A stretch of DNA of 64,000 nt from Bacteroidota bacterium (GCA_023417785.1 JAEZEH010000096.1:1-64000), one strand, 5' to 3'; numbered from the stretch's first letter, positions 42,799-51,509 are shown. Notes: generated by a model not told the origin, from the sequence alone. Numbers and translations are program-made.

Positions 42799-43440
42799 AT
42801 GCCGCTAGAAAGACTGGTCCATGAAGGCACGCGAACGTGGGCGCTCTGGAATATCACCGAGGCCGAACACGAGCTTGCCGTGTCACTGACGGATGGTCAG
42901 CAGATTCCTTCGACGATTCACAATCAGCAAAAACGACTGGAGTGGTTCGCCGGCAGGGTATTAACGCAGAGGCTACTGGAAAAGCGTTCGTTACCCTTTA
43001 GTGGAATAATCAAGGATGAGCACGGGAAACCTTCCCTTTCGGGATATCCATTCCATTTATCGCTGAGCCATTCTTACCCGTTTGTTGCCGCCATCCTGGA
43101 TGAGCACTTTCCGGTTGGAATAGATCTTGAACAGCCCAAAGCCAAACTGATTCGTGTCGCGCCCCGCGTCCTGGCTCCGGATGAACTTAATGATGCCGGA
43201 ACAATCCTCACCAAGCACTGCGTTTACTGGTGTGCAAAGGAATCACTGATCAAGATTTATGGGAAGAAAAATCTGGTTTTGGCCGAAAACATACACGTTG
43301 CCGCCTTCGAACTGGAGCAATCGGGGCACATTCTTGGCCGAATAATTGTCAATCAAGAGGAAACGATGATACCTTTATACTACCGGGTGTTTCCCGAATT
43401 TGTGCTGGTATTCAATTCGCCAGGCGGATTCGGTTCCTAA
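42799..43440 (+). CDS. 4'-phosphopantetheinyl transferase (Sfp/AcpT superfamily)
   Basis: The 213-residue protein transfers phosphopantetheine from CoA to carrier proteins. Motifs are the CoA-binding RLEWFAGRVLTQRLL and KPSLSGYPFHLSLSHS, the Mg site VGIDLEQP, and the catalytic WCAKESLIKIYG (equivalent to W-x-x-KEA). Length and motif spacing fit the two-lobed Sfp type. It may modify a polyketide/NRPS or fatty-acid carrier; no such gene lies in the window. The downstream thioredoxin-like gene starts 10 bp after its stop. Confidence 0.92.
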   Translation: MPLERLVHEGTRTWALWNITEAEHELAVSLTDGQQIPSTIHNQQKRLEWFAGRVLTQRLLEKRSLPFSGIIKDEHGKPSLSGYPFHLSLSHSYPFVAAILDEHFPVGIDLEQPKAKLIRVAPRVLAPDELNDAGTILTKHCVYWCAKESLIKIYGKKNLVLAENIHVAAFELEQSGHILGRIIVNQEETMIPLYYRVFPEFVLVFNSPGGFGS

Positions 43441-43450
43441 ACCTAATACC

Positions 43451-44020
43451 ATGAAAAATGTGATTGTCTTAGTTCTAGTTGTGGCCAGTTGGTCTTCGGC
43501 CCTTTCCCAGCAGGTGGCAGACTTCTCGCTTACGAATGTCCTGAACGATGAACAAGTTTCATTGAGTACGTATCCGTCGTGCCAGGGACTGGTCATCATT
43601 TTCACGAGTAACAACTGCCCCTACGATGAGCATTACAGGAAACGGATCAGGGAAATTGCCACAACGTACCATAGCAATGTGCCGGTGTTGCTGGTGAATG
43701 CAAATACAGAACCGGCGGAAGCGGCGGAAGCCATGAAAAAGAAGGCGCAGCAGCTGGACCTTGGAGTGCCGTACCTGGCCGATAAACAGCAAAGTCTGAT
43801 GCAGCAATTGGGGGCCACGAAAACGCCGCAGGCTTTTCTGCTAAAAAATAACAATGGCAAGTTTACAGTCGTGTACAATGGCGCCATCGACGACAATGCG
43901 CAGGTGGAGTCAGATGTAAGGCAGGCGTATCTGAAAGACGCGATTGACATAATGCTTAGCAACCAAACCGTGAAAACCTCCGAAATCCGTCCGGTTGGTT
44001 GTACAATCCGCAGAAAATGA
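43451..44020 (+). CDS. Secreted thioredoxin-fold protein with single-Cys CPYD active site
   Basis: The 189-residue protein starts at ATG 43451, which gives a clean signal peptide (IVLVLVVASWSSALSQQ). The thioredoxin/AhpC-like fold shows VIIFTSNNCPYDEHYRKRI, VPVLLVNANT and the cis-Pro block GATKTPQAFLL. The active site has Cys-Pro-Tyr-Asp, so the second Cys of CxxC is missing. A C-terminal Cys (RPVGCTIRRK) could be the resolving residue, as in peroxiredoxin-like relatives. A periplasmic redox or thiol-peroxidase role is likely. Confidence 0.85.
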   Translation: MKNVIVLVLVVASWSSALSQQVADFSLTNVLNDEQVSLSTYPSCQGLVIIFTSNNCPYDEHYRKRIREIATTYHSNVPVLLVNANTEPAEAAEAMKKKAQQLDLGVPYLADKQQSLMQQLGATKTPQAFLLKNNNGKFTVVYNGAIDDNAQVESDVRQAYLKDAIDIMLSNQTVKTSEIRPVGCTIRRK

Positions 44021-44027
44021 GACCCGA

Positions 44028-44474
44028 CTAGCTGCTAACACTCATCGTAAGCAGGCCCCGGTCGCTGAGCAGGATGATTACCACAATAATCAGTAATGCA
44101 ATCAGGTTGAAGACGAACAGCCTTTTGAACTTCGCCAAATCAGAGGTCATCCGTTTCAGACTGATTCGCGCAATGGTAATCAGCACGACCGCGATCAGCA
44201 TCCCGAATATATGCTCTACTGTCCAATAGCGGCCTACCTTATCCCCCATTGTTTCGCCTGAAAATTTGACCCAGGGACTGACGAAATACAGAATCAATCC
44301 CACGACCAGTTGAAGATGGGTGAATATCAACAGATACAGGCTGAACTTGTTATCCCACTTTCCGAACGGTTCTTTGTTCATCATCCCCATTAGTGACTTG
44401 ACAATTACAACGACGAGGGCGATGAGGATGAAATAACGCAACAGCGAATGGGAGAGTAGCAGGGTGTGGTACAT
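44028..44474 (-). CDS. Four-helix membrane protein with conserved His, cytochrome b-like
   Basis: The 148-residue protein is taken from ATG 44474; the frame extends to 44615, but the extra 47 residues look non-coding. Four membrane helices are evident (LLRYFILIALVVVIVKSL, FTHLQLVVGLILYFVSP, HIFGMLIAVVLITIARI, LFVFNLIALLIIVVIILL). His residues near helix ends (LLLSHSLLRY, FTHLQLV, TVEHIFGML) suggest haem b ligands, but this is inference. It is convergent with the thioredoxin-like gene and divergent from BI-1. Confidence 0.75.
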   Translation of the reverse strand: MYHTLLLSHSLLRYFILIALVVVIVKSLMGMMNKEPFGKWDNKFSLYLLIFTHLQLVVGLILYFVSPWVKFSGETMGDKVGRYWTVEHIFGMLIAVVLITIARISLKRMTSDLAKFKRLFVFNLIALLIIVVIILLSDRGLLTMSVSS

Positions 44475-44666
44475 AGGTTCAAATTTTGGTTGAAAATAGC
44501 ACCCCCATATGAAAGTTCCGAATCTTTGGGTCGTAGCCGGGGAAGGTATCGGCTCGCATAATCCGTAAAAGCACTGATAAATCTTACTTTTCAAGGCCTT
44601 CACCACCCCTATCACTTCGTGACGATCAGGTATTTGCTTATCTTTCCCAAATCGAAAAGATATGTT

Positions 44667-45368
44667 ATGATCCCCGAAACTAACTCAATTACGCTCGAAC
44701 AGATCGCCGCCGAGAACCAGCGATACATGGTGAAGGTCTATTCGTGGATGTGTCTCGCCCTAATTATTACCGGCGGGGTCGCCATGTACACTGCGTCGTC
44801 CGAAGCTATGATGCAAATGGTTTTTGGGAACAGGTATGTTTTCTTTGGACTCATCCTGCTTGAATTTGTTGCCGTCGGGGTACTGGTTGGACTGATAAAC
44901 CGGATGACAGCTTCCGTTGCTACCGTTATCTTTATTGTATACTCAGTTTTCAACGGGTTAACGCTTTCCGCGATTTTTACGCTGTATACGTCCGAATCCA
45001 TTGCGTCCACCTTCTTCATTACGGCAGGCACATTCGGAGCCATGAGTTTCTACGGATACGTAACCAAAACCGATCTTACGAAATGGGGTAACCTGTTTTT
45101 CATGGGTTTAATTGGCCTCATCATCGCGAGCTTGGTAAACTGGTTTATGCAAAGCACTGTGCTTTACTGGATCACAACATGTGCGGGGGTTCTCATCTTT
45201 ACAGGTCTTACCGCCTATGATACCCAAAAGATCAAAAACACCAATATTATTGGAAATGAGGGCTCGGATCAGGATCACAAGGAGGCCATCATGGGCGCAC
45301 TTACCCTGTATCTGGATTTCATCAACCTTTTCCTTTATCTGCTAAGAATTTTCGGCCGTCGCAAATAG
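44667..45368 (+). CDS. Bax inhibitor-1/YccA family membrane protein
   Basis: The 233-residue protein starts at ATG 44667 (MIPETNSITLEQIAAENQRY). Seven membrane helices and the family signatures are visible: YMVKVYSWMCLALIITGGVA, VFNGLTLSAIFTLY, FFITAGTFGAMSFYGYVTK, LIFTGLTAYDTQKIK and ALTLYLDFINLFLYLLRIFG. BI-1 relatives form pH-dependent calcium-leak channels. It is monocistronic. Confidence 0.92.
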   Translation: MIPETNSITLEQIAAENQRYMVKVYSWMCLALIITGGVAMYTASSEAMMQMVFGNRYVFFGLILLEFVAVGVLVGLINRMTASVATVIFIVYSVFNGLTLSAIFTLYTSESIASTFFITAGTFGAMSFYGYVTKTDLTKWGNLFFMGLIGLIIASLVNWFMQSTVLYWITTCAGVLIFTGLTAYDTQKIKNTNIIGNEGSDQDHKEAIMGALTLYLDFINLFLYLLRIFGRRK

Positions 45369-45516
45369 GCGCCGGTCCGTTCATCCTAATCCTTCCGGCC
45401 AGGATCAAAATTTCATGAAGATTACCGGCCAGGTCGTTATTTTCGTGCCGTAGCGGGTCGGGTATTGTTTTTTCCGAAGCACTTCCCGTAGACGCTGTAT
45501 TTACAAGACACACAAT

Positions 45517-46662
45517 ATGAAAAAACTACTTATTCCTATCGCAATGGCTTCGGCCCTTGTGTTTCAAGCCTGCAATGACCGCGACAATCAAGCTGAAGCG
45601 CAAGTCACGGGTACCGGACCGGTCATCGAATCGGAAAAACACAATTTTAAGATTGACACGCTTACTACGCAGCTGAAGAATCCCTGGGGGATTGCTTTCC
45701 TGCCTGATGGCAGAGTATTGGTTACCGAGCGGTCGGGCGAGATAAGGATCTTTAAGGACGACCAGTTGCAATCGGAGTCCATTCAGGTTCCCGACGTTTA
45801 TGCGCGGGGGCAGGGCGGTTTAATGGATATCAAACTCCATCCCGATTATGACAACAACGGGTGGATATACCTTAGTTATTCCAAAAAATCGGGAAATGGC
45901 GGCGGTACCGTAATTGCGCGCGCCCGACTGGAAGGCAACAACCTGGCAGATCTGGAACAGCTATTTGCTGCGCAGCCCACCAGCGATGCGGGAGTCCACT
46001 TTGGCAGCCGGATCGTGTTTGACGGAAACGGCCATATTTTCTTCTCCAGCGGCGAGCGCGGAACGAAGGAGAATTCACAGAATCTGGGAAATCACCTGGG
46101 CAAAGTGCTCCGTCTGCACGAAGATGGTAAAGTACCTGATGATAACCCTTTTGTGAATCAGCAGGGCGCGATGCCTGAGATTTGGAGTTACGGCCACCGC
46201 AATCCCCAGGGGCTGATTTACGACAAGGATTCCAATACCCTGTGGGATATTGAGCATGGTCCGAAAGGTGGAGACGAGCTTAACCTGGTGGAAAAGGGCA
46301 AGAATTATGGATGGCCCGTAATCACCTATGGAATAGACTATGATGGTACGCCGATTTCCGATCTTCAGGAGAAGGAAGGCCTCGAACAGCCGGTGCACTA
46401 CTGGGTTCCTTCAATTGCTCCTTGTGGAATGGCACAGGTAAAAGGCGACAAGTTCCCTAACTGGAAGAACAACCTCCTTGCGGCGGCGCTGGCCCATACC
46501 CATGTGGCCCGGGTTGAACTCAAGGATGGCAAAGTCGTTGCGGAAGAGCGTTTACTGGAAAAAATCGGGCGGGTCCGTGCGGTTGAGGAAAGCCCTGAGG
46601 GGTACATTTATGTAGCCACCGAAACCCCTGGTATGCTGGTGCGACTGGTTCCGGCGGAATAA
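45517..46662 (+). CDS. PQQ-dependent sugar dehydrogenase (soluble GDH/YliI-like) lipoprotein
   Basis: The 381-residue lipoprotein has the signal ASALVFQACNDRD (Cys19). It is a six-bladed propeller of the sGDH/Asd family: LKNPWGIAFLPDGRVLVTER, GGLMDIKLHPDYDNNGWIYL, DAGVHFGSRIVFDGNGHIFF (with the catalytic-His segment), SYGHRNPQGLIYD, IEHGPKGGDELNLVEKGKNY and WPVITYGIDYDGTPI. It likely oxidises aldose sugars in the periplasm and passes electrons to the respiratory chain. No PQQ synthesis genes are in the window, so the cofactor may be scavenged or made elsewhere. Confidence 0.93.
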   Translation: MKKLLIPIAMASALVFQACNDRDNQAEAQVTGTGPVIESEKHNFKIDTLTTQLKNPWGIAFLPDGRVLVTERSGEIRIFKDDQLQSESIQVPDVYARGQGGLMDIKLHPDYDNNGWIYLSYSKKSGNGGGTVIARARLEGNNLADLEQLFAAQPTSDAGVHFGSRIVFDGNGHIFFSSGERGTKENSQNLGNHLGKVLRLHEDGKVPDDNPFVNQQGAMPEIWSYGHRNPQGLIYDKDSNTLWDIEHGPKGGDELNLVEKGKNYGWPVITYGIDYDGTPISDLQEKEGLEQPVHYWVPSIAPCGMAQVKGDKFPNWKNNLLAAALAHTHVARVELKDGKVVAEERLLEKIGRVRAVEESPEGYIYVATETPGMLVRLVPAE

Positions 46663-46682
46663 AAATCACAGACATCAAAAAT

Positions 46683-46710
46683 AAAAAAGGGAGCCCAGGG
46701 CTCCTTTTTT
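46683..46710 (+). terminator. Terminator after the sugar dehydrogenase gene
   Basis: GGAGCC / GGCTCC with a 3-nt loop is flanked by A6 and T6 tracts, which could function in both directions. Confidence 0.85.
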
Positions 46711-46758
46711 CGTTTTTGAGGCCTTTTTCGATAAGTTATGGAAATGTTTTAGCCCCCC

Positions 46759-46786
46759 TGTAACATCGGCCGAACCCCGGCGTCTA
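46759..46786 (+). promoter_or_regulatory. ECF-type promoter upstream of the sigma factor gene
   Basis: TGTAAC (46759-46764), a 16-nt spacer and CGTCTA (46781-46786) match the AAC / CGTC pattern of ECF-dependent promoters. The implied start is about 12 nt before the ATG at 46805. Autoregulation by the encoded sigma factor is the simplest reading. Confidence 0.5.
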
Positions 46787-46804
46787 GTTATTGAAATTGA
46801 ACGG

Positions 46805-47326
46805 ATGAATATCGAGGCATTTCAGAGTCGTGTACTACCTGTAAAGAACAAGCTTTTCCGCTTTGCTCTCAGGTTTCTGAACAACGAGGAGGAGGCCAAA
46901 GATGTGGTCCAGGAAGTTTTCATCAGGGTTTGGAACGGGCGAGATCAGATGGATGAGGTACAGAACTGGGAGGCGTGGTGTATGCGCATCACCCGCAATC
47001 TTTCACTGGACCGCATTCGGTCGATGACCCGAAGACACACGCAACCCCTTGAAAACTTCTTCGATGTTCAAAACGAATCTTTGACACCACTTGAAGCCAC
47101 TGAAGCCGATGAAAGTATGCAACAGATCAGTTTACTGATTTCGCGGTTGCCCGAAAAGCAACGGCAGGTAATCCACCTTCGCGACGTCGAAGGGTACTCG
47201 TACAATGAGATCAGCGAAATTCTGGAAATCGATTTGAATCAGGTTAAGGTAAACCTGTTCCGCGCCAGAAACGCAATCCGAGAAAAAATTATGAAGCTTA
47301 ATACGTATGGACTCCAAAAGAATTGA
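46805..47326 (+). CDS. RNA polymerase ECF sigma-70 factor
   Basis: The 173-residue protein has region 2 (FRFALRFLNNEEEAKDVVQE-VFIRVWN, AWCMRITRNLSLDRIRS) and region 4 (LISRLPEKQRQVIHLRDVEG, YSYNEISEILEIDLNQVKVN) with no extension. Its end overlaps the next gene by 20 bp, the usual coupling to an anti-sigma factor. With the ECF-like promoter at 46759-46786 and the two DUF4252 genes downstream, this looks like a self-controlled envelope-stress or surface-signalling unit. Confidence 0.95.
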   Translation: MNIEAFQSRVLPVKNKLFRFALRFLNNEEEAKDVVQEVFIRVWNGRDQMDEVQNWEAWCMRITRNLSLDRIRSMTRRHTQPLENFFDVQNESLTPLEATEADESMQQISLLISRLPEKQRQVIHLRDVEGYSYNEISEILEIDLNQVKVNLFRARNAIREKIMKLNTYGLQKN

Positions 47327-47816
47327 TGAGCTTTTAAGCAAGTATTGGGAGTGTGAAACAACGCTTGAGGAAGAACAACAGCTTCAGGAGTATTTCAACG
47401 GAAGCAACGTCGCTGACGAACACCGTAACACTGCCCCGCTATTCCGGTTCTACCGTGAGAATAAAAAAAAATCAATAGTCGACGCCTCCTTTGAAAAGGA
47501 AATAGTTCGCAAGGTTAAAGGCAAGGACGAAGGCCGGGTTGTCTCCATGTTTCAGAACTCGATGCGCATCGCCGCAGGGATTGCCGTTCTCATGATCGCC
47601 GTTTATTTTATAAAAACGGAAGTAAGAAAGTCGACGCCGCAGGAAATTGTCGATACCTATGATGATCCGCAGCTGGCATTCGAGGAAACCAAAAAAGCCC
47701 TCATGATGATTTCAAAAGGGTTCGGTCACGCCGAAGAAGGAGCGAAAAAGATCAACCTTTTTAATGAAGCCAAAGAAGAGATTCAAAGACCAGATTCCAA
47801 CACAACGGAACTGTAA
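47307..47816 (+). CDS. Putative anti-sigma factor, single-pass membrane protein
   Basis: The 169-residue protein has a cytosolic N-terminal part (MDSKRIDELLSKYWECETTL) rich in charged helices, similar in layout to small anti-sigma proteins. One membrane helix follows at about 88-108 (IAAGIAVLMIAVYFI), then a periplasmic tail (about 110-169). No zinc HxxxCxxC motif is present. The assignment as anti-sigma rests on the 20-bp overlap with the sigma gene and topology rather than on a recognised domain. Confidence 0.65.
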   Translation: MDSKRIDELLSKYWECETTLEEEQQLQEYFNGSNVADEHRNTAPLFRFYRENKKKSIVDASFEKEIVRKVKGKDEGRVVSMFQNSMRIAAGIAVLMIAVYFIKTEVRKSTPQEIVDTYDDPQLAFEETKKALMMISKGFGHAEEGAKKINLFNEAKEEIQRPDSNTTEL

Positions 47817-47860
47817 CGAGTAAACAAGAAACAAAAACATCAACATAAGATTTTAAAATC

Positions 47861-48391
47861 ATGAAAAAAGTAATTGCAGCCTTAGCCTTTTTGATGATCA
47901 TGTCCGGGGCAGCTTTCGGCCAGGATGCTATCTCAAAATTCTTCACGAAGTATCAGGACGATGACTCGTTCAGCCAGGTGAATATCTCACCGAAGATGTT
48001 CAGTCTTTTTACGAAGATGGACGCTGAATCACAGGAAGACAAAGAAGTCCTTGAAGCTATCAGTAAACTTAAAGGCCTGCGAATTCTTGGCAAGCAAGAC
48101 GCCCGCAACGCCAGAGACCTGTACAAGGAAGCATTTAGTCTGATTCCTGTGAAAGAATATGAAGAGCTGATGTCGGTACGTGACAAAGACAAGGACATGA
48201 AGTTCTACATCAAGGAAAACAAAAACGGGACAATCTCTGAGTTGCTGATGGTAATGGGCGGAAACACCGACTTTATGGTACTTAGTCTCTTCGGAGAAAT
48301 CGATCTCGCTCAGGTATCCCGCATTGGAAAGAAAATGGATGTGAAAGGTTTGGAGAATCTCGAGAATATGGATAAGAAGAAGAAAAACTGA
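47861..48391 (+). CDS. DUF4252 exported protein (first copy)
   Basis: The 176-residue protein has a signal peptide (AALAFLMIMSGAAFGQ). It contains the DUF4252 pattern: ISKFFTKYQDDDSFSQVNIS, FSLFTKMDAESQEDKEVLEA, KLKGLRILGKQDA, FYIKENKNGTISELLMVMGG and FMVLSLFGEIDLAQVS. The function is unknown; members are often next to ECF sigma/anti-sigma pairs in Bacteroidota. The Lys-rich C-terminus ends the frame. A strong terminator follows. Confidence 0.88.
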   Translation: MKKVIAALAFLMIMSGAAFGQDAISKFFTKYQDDDSFSQVNISPKMFSLFTKMDAESQEDKEVLEAISKLKGLRILGKQDARNARDLYKEAFSLIPVKEYEELMSVRDKDKDMKFYIKENKNGTISELLMVMGGNTDFMVLSLFGEIDLAQVSRIGKKMDVKGLENLENMDKKKKN

Positions 48392-48405
48392 TCATCCGAT
48401 TCCAG

Positions 48406-48440
48406 ACACACCGTATCCATGAATACGGTGTGTTTTTTTA
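48406..48440 (+). terminator. Terminator between the DUF4252 genes
   Basis: ACACACCGTAT / ATACGGTGTGT form an 11-bp perfect stem with a 6-nt loop, followed by eight T. Confidence 0.9.
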
Positions 48441-48470
48441 TATTTACACCTTGCTCTTAACCCCCTGTTT

Positions 48471-48968
48471 ATGCGCTATACCCTTTTACTAGCTGTTCTC
48501 ACCATCGCTACGTCAGGCTTTTCCCAGAGTAAAACCACAGAAAGTCTCCACGAAAAGAATAAGGAAGCGATGTCGTTATTCTTTTATAACAACACCCTTC
48601 GGATGCTGAATCAGTCTGGCGACAAGGAATTCGACGCCCTCATTAAAGACATTGAAAAGATGAAGTTTCTTATGATCGACAAAGCTAAATTTGGTTCCAC
48701 CGACTATAAGAAACTCGTCAGCGATTACAAGTCTGAAGCGTTTGAAGAAATAATGACCAGCCGATTTGAGGGTAAGAATTTTGATGTGTTCCTTAAGGAA
48801 GAAAAAGGTCAGACGAAGGGCATGGTCGTGACTGTCAACGACTCGACGAGCCTGTATGTACTGGACATAGTCGGAAGTATTGCGCTTGATAAGATTACAT
48901 CCTTTTACAAGAGCCTCGACGAAGGCACCGAACTCGGGAAGCGTATAAAAGACTTCACGAAAAAATGA
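48471..48968 (+). CDS. DUF4252 exported protein (second copy)
   Basis: The 165-residue protein has a signal peptide (LLAVLTIATSGFSQ) and a diverged DUF4252 domain: FDALIKDIEKMKFLMIDKAK, SEAFEEIMTSRFEGKNFDVF, EEKGQTKGMVVTVND and LYVLDIVGSIALDKITSFY. It is paralogous to the gene at 47861, with the same order of segments. A terminator separates the two, while its stop overlaps the ABC ATPase start as ATGA. It may therefore be expressed with the exporter. Confidence 0.82.
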   Translation: MRYTLLLAVLTIATSGFSQSKTTESLHEKNKEAMSLFFYNNTLRMLNQSGDKEFDALIKDIEKMKFLMIDKAKFGSTDYKKLVSDYKSEAFEEIMTSRFEGKNFDVFLKEEKGQTKGMVVTVNDSTSLYVLDIVGSIALDKITSFYKSLDEGTELGKRIKDFTKK

Positions 48969-49921
48969 AGTCTCGTGTAATCGAATCGGATTCTCTCCGA
49001 CAAATCGATACAAACACTACCCCATTGACAGAAAAAGTTCTTTCGATAAGCGGTCTGACCAAACACTTTGGAAAGATCAAGGCGGTAAACGACCTGCAAC
49101 TCGAGGTCCTGAGAGGCCAGGTTTTTGGTATGCTAGGTCCCAACGGCAGCGGCAAAACGACGACCCTCGGAATGCTGATGGGGGTTGTGAATCCCACTCA
49201 CGGCGAGTTTAAGTGGTTTGGCGAAGATCCGACACCTCAGTTAAGAAGGAAGATCGGCGCCGTTCTGGAACACCCTATATTCTATCCCTACCTCAGCGGC
49301 CAGAAAAATCTTGAGCTCAACGCGATGATCAAGCAATGCCCCGCTGAAAACATCCCGAAAGTGCTCGACATCGTTGAGCTCACCGAGCGCAGAGACGACA
49401 AATACAAAACGTATTCCCTCGGGATGAAACAACGTCTTGCTATTGCGTCCGCCCTGCTGAATGATCCAACGGTACTTATACTGGACGAGCCCACAAACGG
49501 GCTTGATCCCATGGGTATTGCCGAGATCCGGCAGCTGATTTTGAAGATTGCACAGAACGGAAAGACAATTATCCTCGCGAGCCATCTTCTTGATGAAGTC
49601 CAAAAAGTGTGTTCACACTTCTGTGTGCTGAAGCGTGGGCATCTTGTTCATTCGGGGCCGGTTAATGAAGTGGGCAGAGGCGCTGAAACAGTTGAGATAA
49701 ATGCAGAGACGGAAAACCTCGATGGATTGCTCACCGAATTTGAAGGTATGTCGTCGCTCAGTCGGGAAAACGCCCATATCCTGGTAACCCTCAATGAAGG
49801 GTACCACAGCCAGCATCTCAATCAGTTCCTTTTTGAGAAAGGAATCGTCGCCAATCATCTGGTAACGAAAAAGAAATCTCTGGAGAAAATGTTTCTCGAA
49901 ATCTTGTCTGAATCCAATTAG
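48965..49921 (+). CDS. ABC transporter ATP-binding protein
   Basis: The 318-residue protein has Walker A GMLGPNGSGKTTTLGML, the Q-loop region EHPIFYPYLSGQKNLELN, signature YSLGMKQRLAIASALL, Walker B LILDEPTNGLDP and the switch His in LASHLLDEV. It is followed by a C-terminal extension (about 225-318) typical of drug/lantibiotic-type or NatA-like exporters. The first about 20 residues are not conserved-looking, so a start further in is possible. It is paired with the permease gene 2 bp downstream. Confidence 0.94.
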   Translation: MKSRVIESDSLRQIDTNTTPLTEKVLSISGLTKHFGKIKAVNDLQLEVLRGQVFGMLGPNGSGKTTTLGMLMGVVNPTHGEFKWFGEDPTPQLRRKIGAVLEHPIFYPYLSGQKNLELNAMIKQCPAENIPKVLDIVELTERRDDKYKTYSLGMKQRLAIASALLNDPTVLILDEPTNGLDPMGIAEIRQLILKIAQNGKTIILASHLLDEVQKVCSHFCVLKRGHLVHSGPVNEVGRGAETVEINAETENLDGLLTEFEGMSSLSRENAHILVTLNEGYHSQHLNQFLFEKGIVANHLVTKKKSLEKMFLEILSESN

Positions 49922-49923
49922 CC

Positions 49924-50727
49924 ATGCTGGACCTTTTAAAGATCGATTTAAAAAAACTGACAAGCTACCGCACCTTTTGGGTGGTTTGCGGATTATATTT
50001 TGTTACGCTTGGGTTTGGCGCAGCCAGTGGCATGGAATTCCTGAAATGGCTCGCAAGAACTTTTGAAAATTTCGGCGAAGAGCTTAACATCAGCCGTATC
50101 CCGCTTTATCATTTCCCGGACGTGTGGATGAACCTTATCTGGGTTGGTGGCTTCCTTAAGGTAGTGTTGGCGGTGATGGTTGTCATTTCAGTAACGAACG
50201 AGTTTGCCTACCGAACGGTGCGCCAAAACATCATCGATGGATTAAGCCGAACTGAGTTCTTATTTTCCAAGATCCTCACCAATGTATTGTTGTCACTAAT
50301 GAGTGTGGTAATGGTATTTGTGATTGGTCTTCTTACGGGAATGATCTATAGCCCTTCCGTTGAATTCGATAAGGTGATCACCGACCTTGAATTCTTCCCG
50401 GCGTATTTTATTGAACTGTTCTTTTATCTCTCGTATGCCCTGATGCTTGGGATTCTGATTCAACGGTCTGGACTAACTATCATCGTCCTTCTGCTTTCGC
50501 AAATGATCGAACTGATTATCAAAGCAAACCTGGACGATCACCTTCCCGGAATAATTCCTTATTTCCCAATGCAATCGATCTGGGACTTGATTCAGGTACC
50601 GTTCCCCCGATACGCGTTCCAGGAAATACAGGATTACGTCAGCCCATTGACTTTAGTCATCGTCGTTGCGTGGACAGCCATCTTCAATTATGTCAGTTAC
50701 TGGAAGCTGAAGAAGGCCGATATCTAA
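49924..50727 (+). CDS. ABC transporter permease (ABC-2 type)
   Basis: The 267-residue inner membrane protein has six hydrophobic segments (about 18-38, 80-100, 110-135, 160-180, 188-208, 240-260). It begins with a short cytoplasmic lead MLDLLKIDLKKLTSYRTFW, common for NatB/ABC-2 permeases. The segment RTVRQNIIDGLSRTEFLFSK is a coupling-helix-like region often seen in Bacteroidota. It works with the ATPase; the substrate is unknown. A strong terminator follows. Confidence 0.9.
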   Translation: MLDLLKIDLKKLTSYRTFWVVCGLYFVTLGFGAASGMEFLKWLARTFENFGEELNISRIPLYHFPDVWMNLIWVGGFLKVVLAVMVVISVTNEFAYRTVRQNIIDGLSRTEFLFSKILTNVLLSLMSVVMVFVIGLLTGMIYSPSVEFDKVITDLEFFPAYFIELFFYLSYALMLGILIQRSGLTIIVLLLSQMIELIIKANLDDHLPGIIPYFPMQSIWDLIQVPFPRYAFQEIQDYVSPLTLVIVVAWTAIFNYVSYWKLKKADI

Positions 50728-50746
50728 AAGTCCGGTTAACGAAACA

Positions 50747-50781
50747 AAAGCGTGAGCTCAATGGGCTCACGCTTTTTTTTT
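50747..50781 (+). terminator. Terminator of the ABC exporter unit
   Basis: AAAGCGTGAGC / GCTCACGCTTT form an 11-bp stem with a 7-nt loop, with nine T at the 3' end. Confidence 0.92.
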
Positions 50782-50831
50782 GACTCCAGATGAAAGGTCA
50801 TGTAATTGAAAACGAGAACCGGCGACTCTTT

Positions 50832-51509
50832 ATGAAAAGCAAGATGAAACCACGCATTTCTAAAACAATCAGAAGGCTGCTAAGCGGCACCGTTCTCTTA
50901 TTGTTGATAGCCCTTACTGGCGTCGTAACTCTCGTCTTTTTTCCTCAACCGATTTTTGCAAACAAATTTGTACACAAGAATTTCGCTGTGTACAGCAGTG
51001 AGGCAATTCCGGATGAGATTTGTCGCATCCTTGATAAGGCGTATAGCACTATTGAAGGATGTGAGCTGCACGACCCAACGTTCAGATTCGATGTATTCTT
51101 CGCACACGGAAATCCCTTTAACCGATTTGATAACCCTCAGGGACGTGGCCCGGCTGCAAGAGCGACCGCAGGAAACATAATTTTTAAGATACCGGCGAAT
51201 TTCGCAGCCAATGAAGCGTACACCGCGCGAAGCCGGATAAACCTGGAAGAATTACTCGTCCACAAAATGGTTCATATTCTGCAAACAAACCGATATGGGA
51301 TGCTCAGGTTCAATCCCTGGTCTCATCCACCGCTTTGGAAACTGGAGGGTTATCCTGAGTACGTTGCGCGGCAGGATCGCCGAAAGGGAGGGTACAAGCT
51401 TCCTAATGAAATAGGGCGTTTCGTGATGCTCCGAGCGAAGTCCTCTGACGGTTGGGTGGAGGTGGTACCCGGACATTTCATTCCCGCGGTTTACTCAAAG
51501 GGCGTCTGA
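50832..51509 (+). CDS. Zincin-like membrane-anchored protein with degenerate active site, probably truncated by frameshift
   Basis: From ATG 50832 the protein has about 225 residues; the frame opens at 50790, only 9 nt after a terminator T-run, so that start is unlikely. One N-terminal membrane helix (TVLLLLIALTGVVTLVFF) precedes an extracytoplasmic domain. The segment EELLVHKMVHILQ looks like a gluzincin HExxH with Glu changed to Lys, and LEGYPEYVARQ provides the usual downstream Glu. One base change (AAA for GAA) would explain the loss of the catalytic Glu. The protein ends AVYSKGV, while a +1 frame continues RLMVEYLIDIKGLSYDEIL, the expected C-terminal part of such peptidases. It is best described as a decaying gene or a sequence with a 1-bp error. 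Confidence 0.7.
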   Translation: MKSKMKPRISKTIRRLLSGTVLLLLIALTGVVTLVFFPQPIFANKFVHKNFAVYSSEAIPDEICRILDKAYSTIEGCELHDPTFRFDVFFAHGNPFNRFDNPQGRGPAARATAGNIIFKIPANFAANEAYTARSRINLEELLVHKMVHILQTNRYGMLRFNPWSHPPLWKLEGYPEYVARQDRRKGGYKLPNEIGRFVMLRAKSSDGWVEVVPGHFIPAVYSKGV

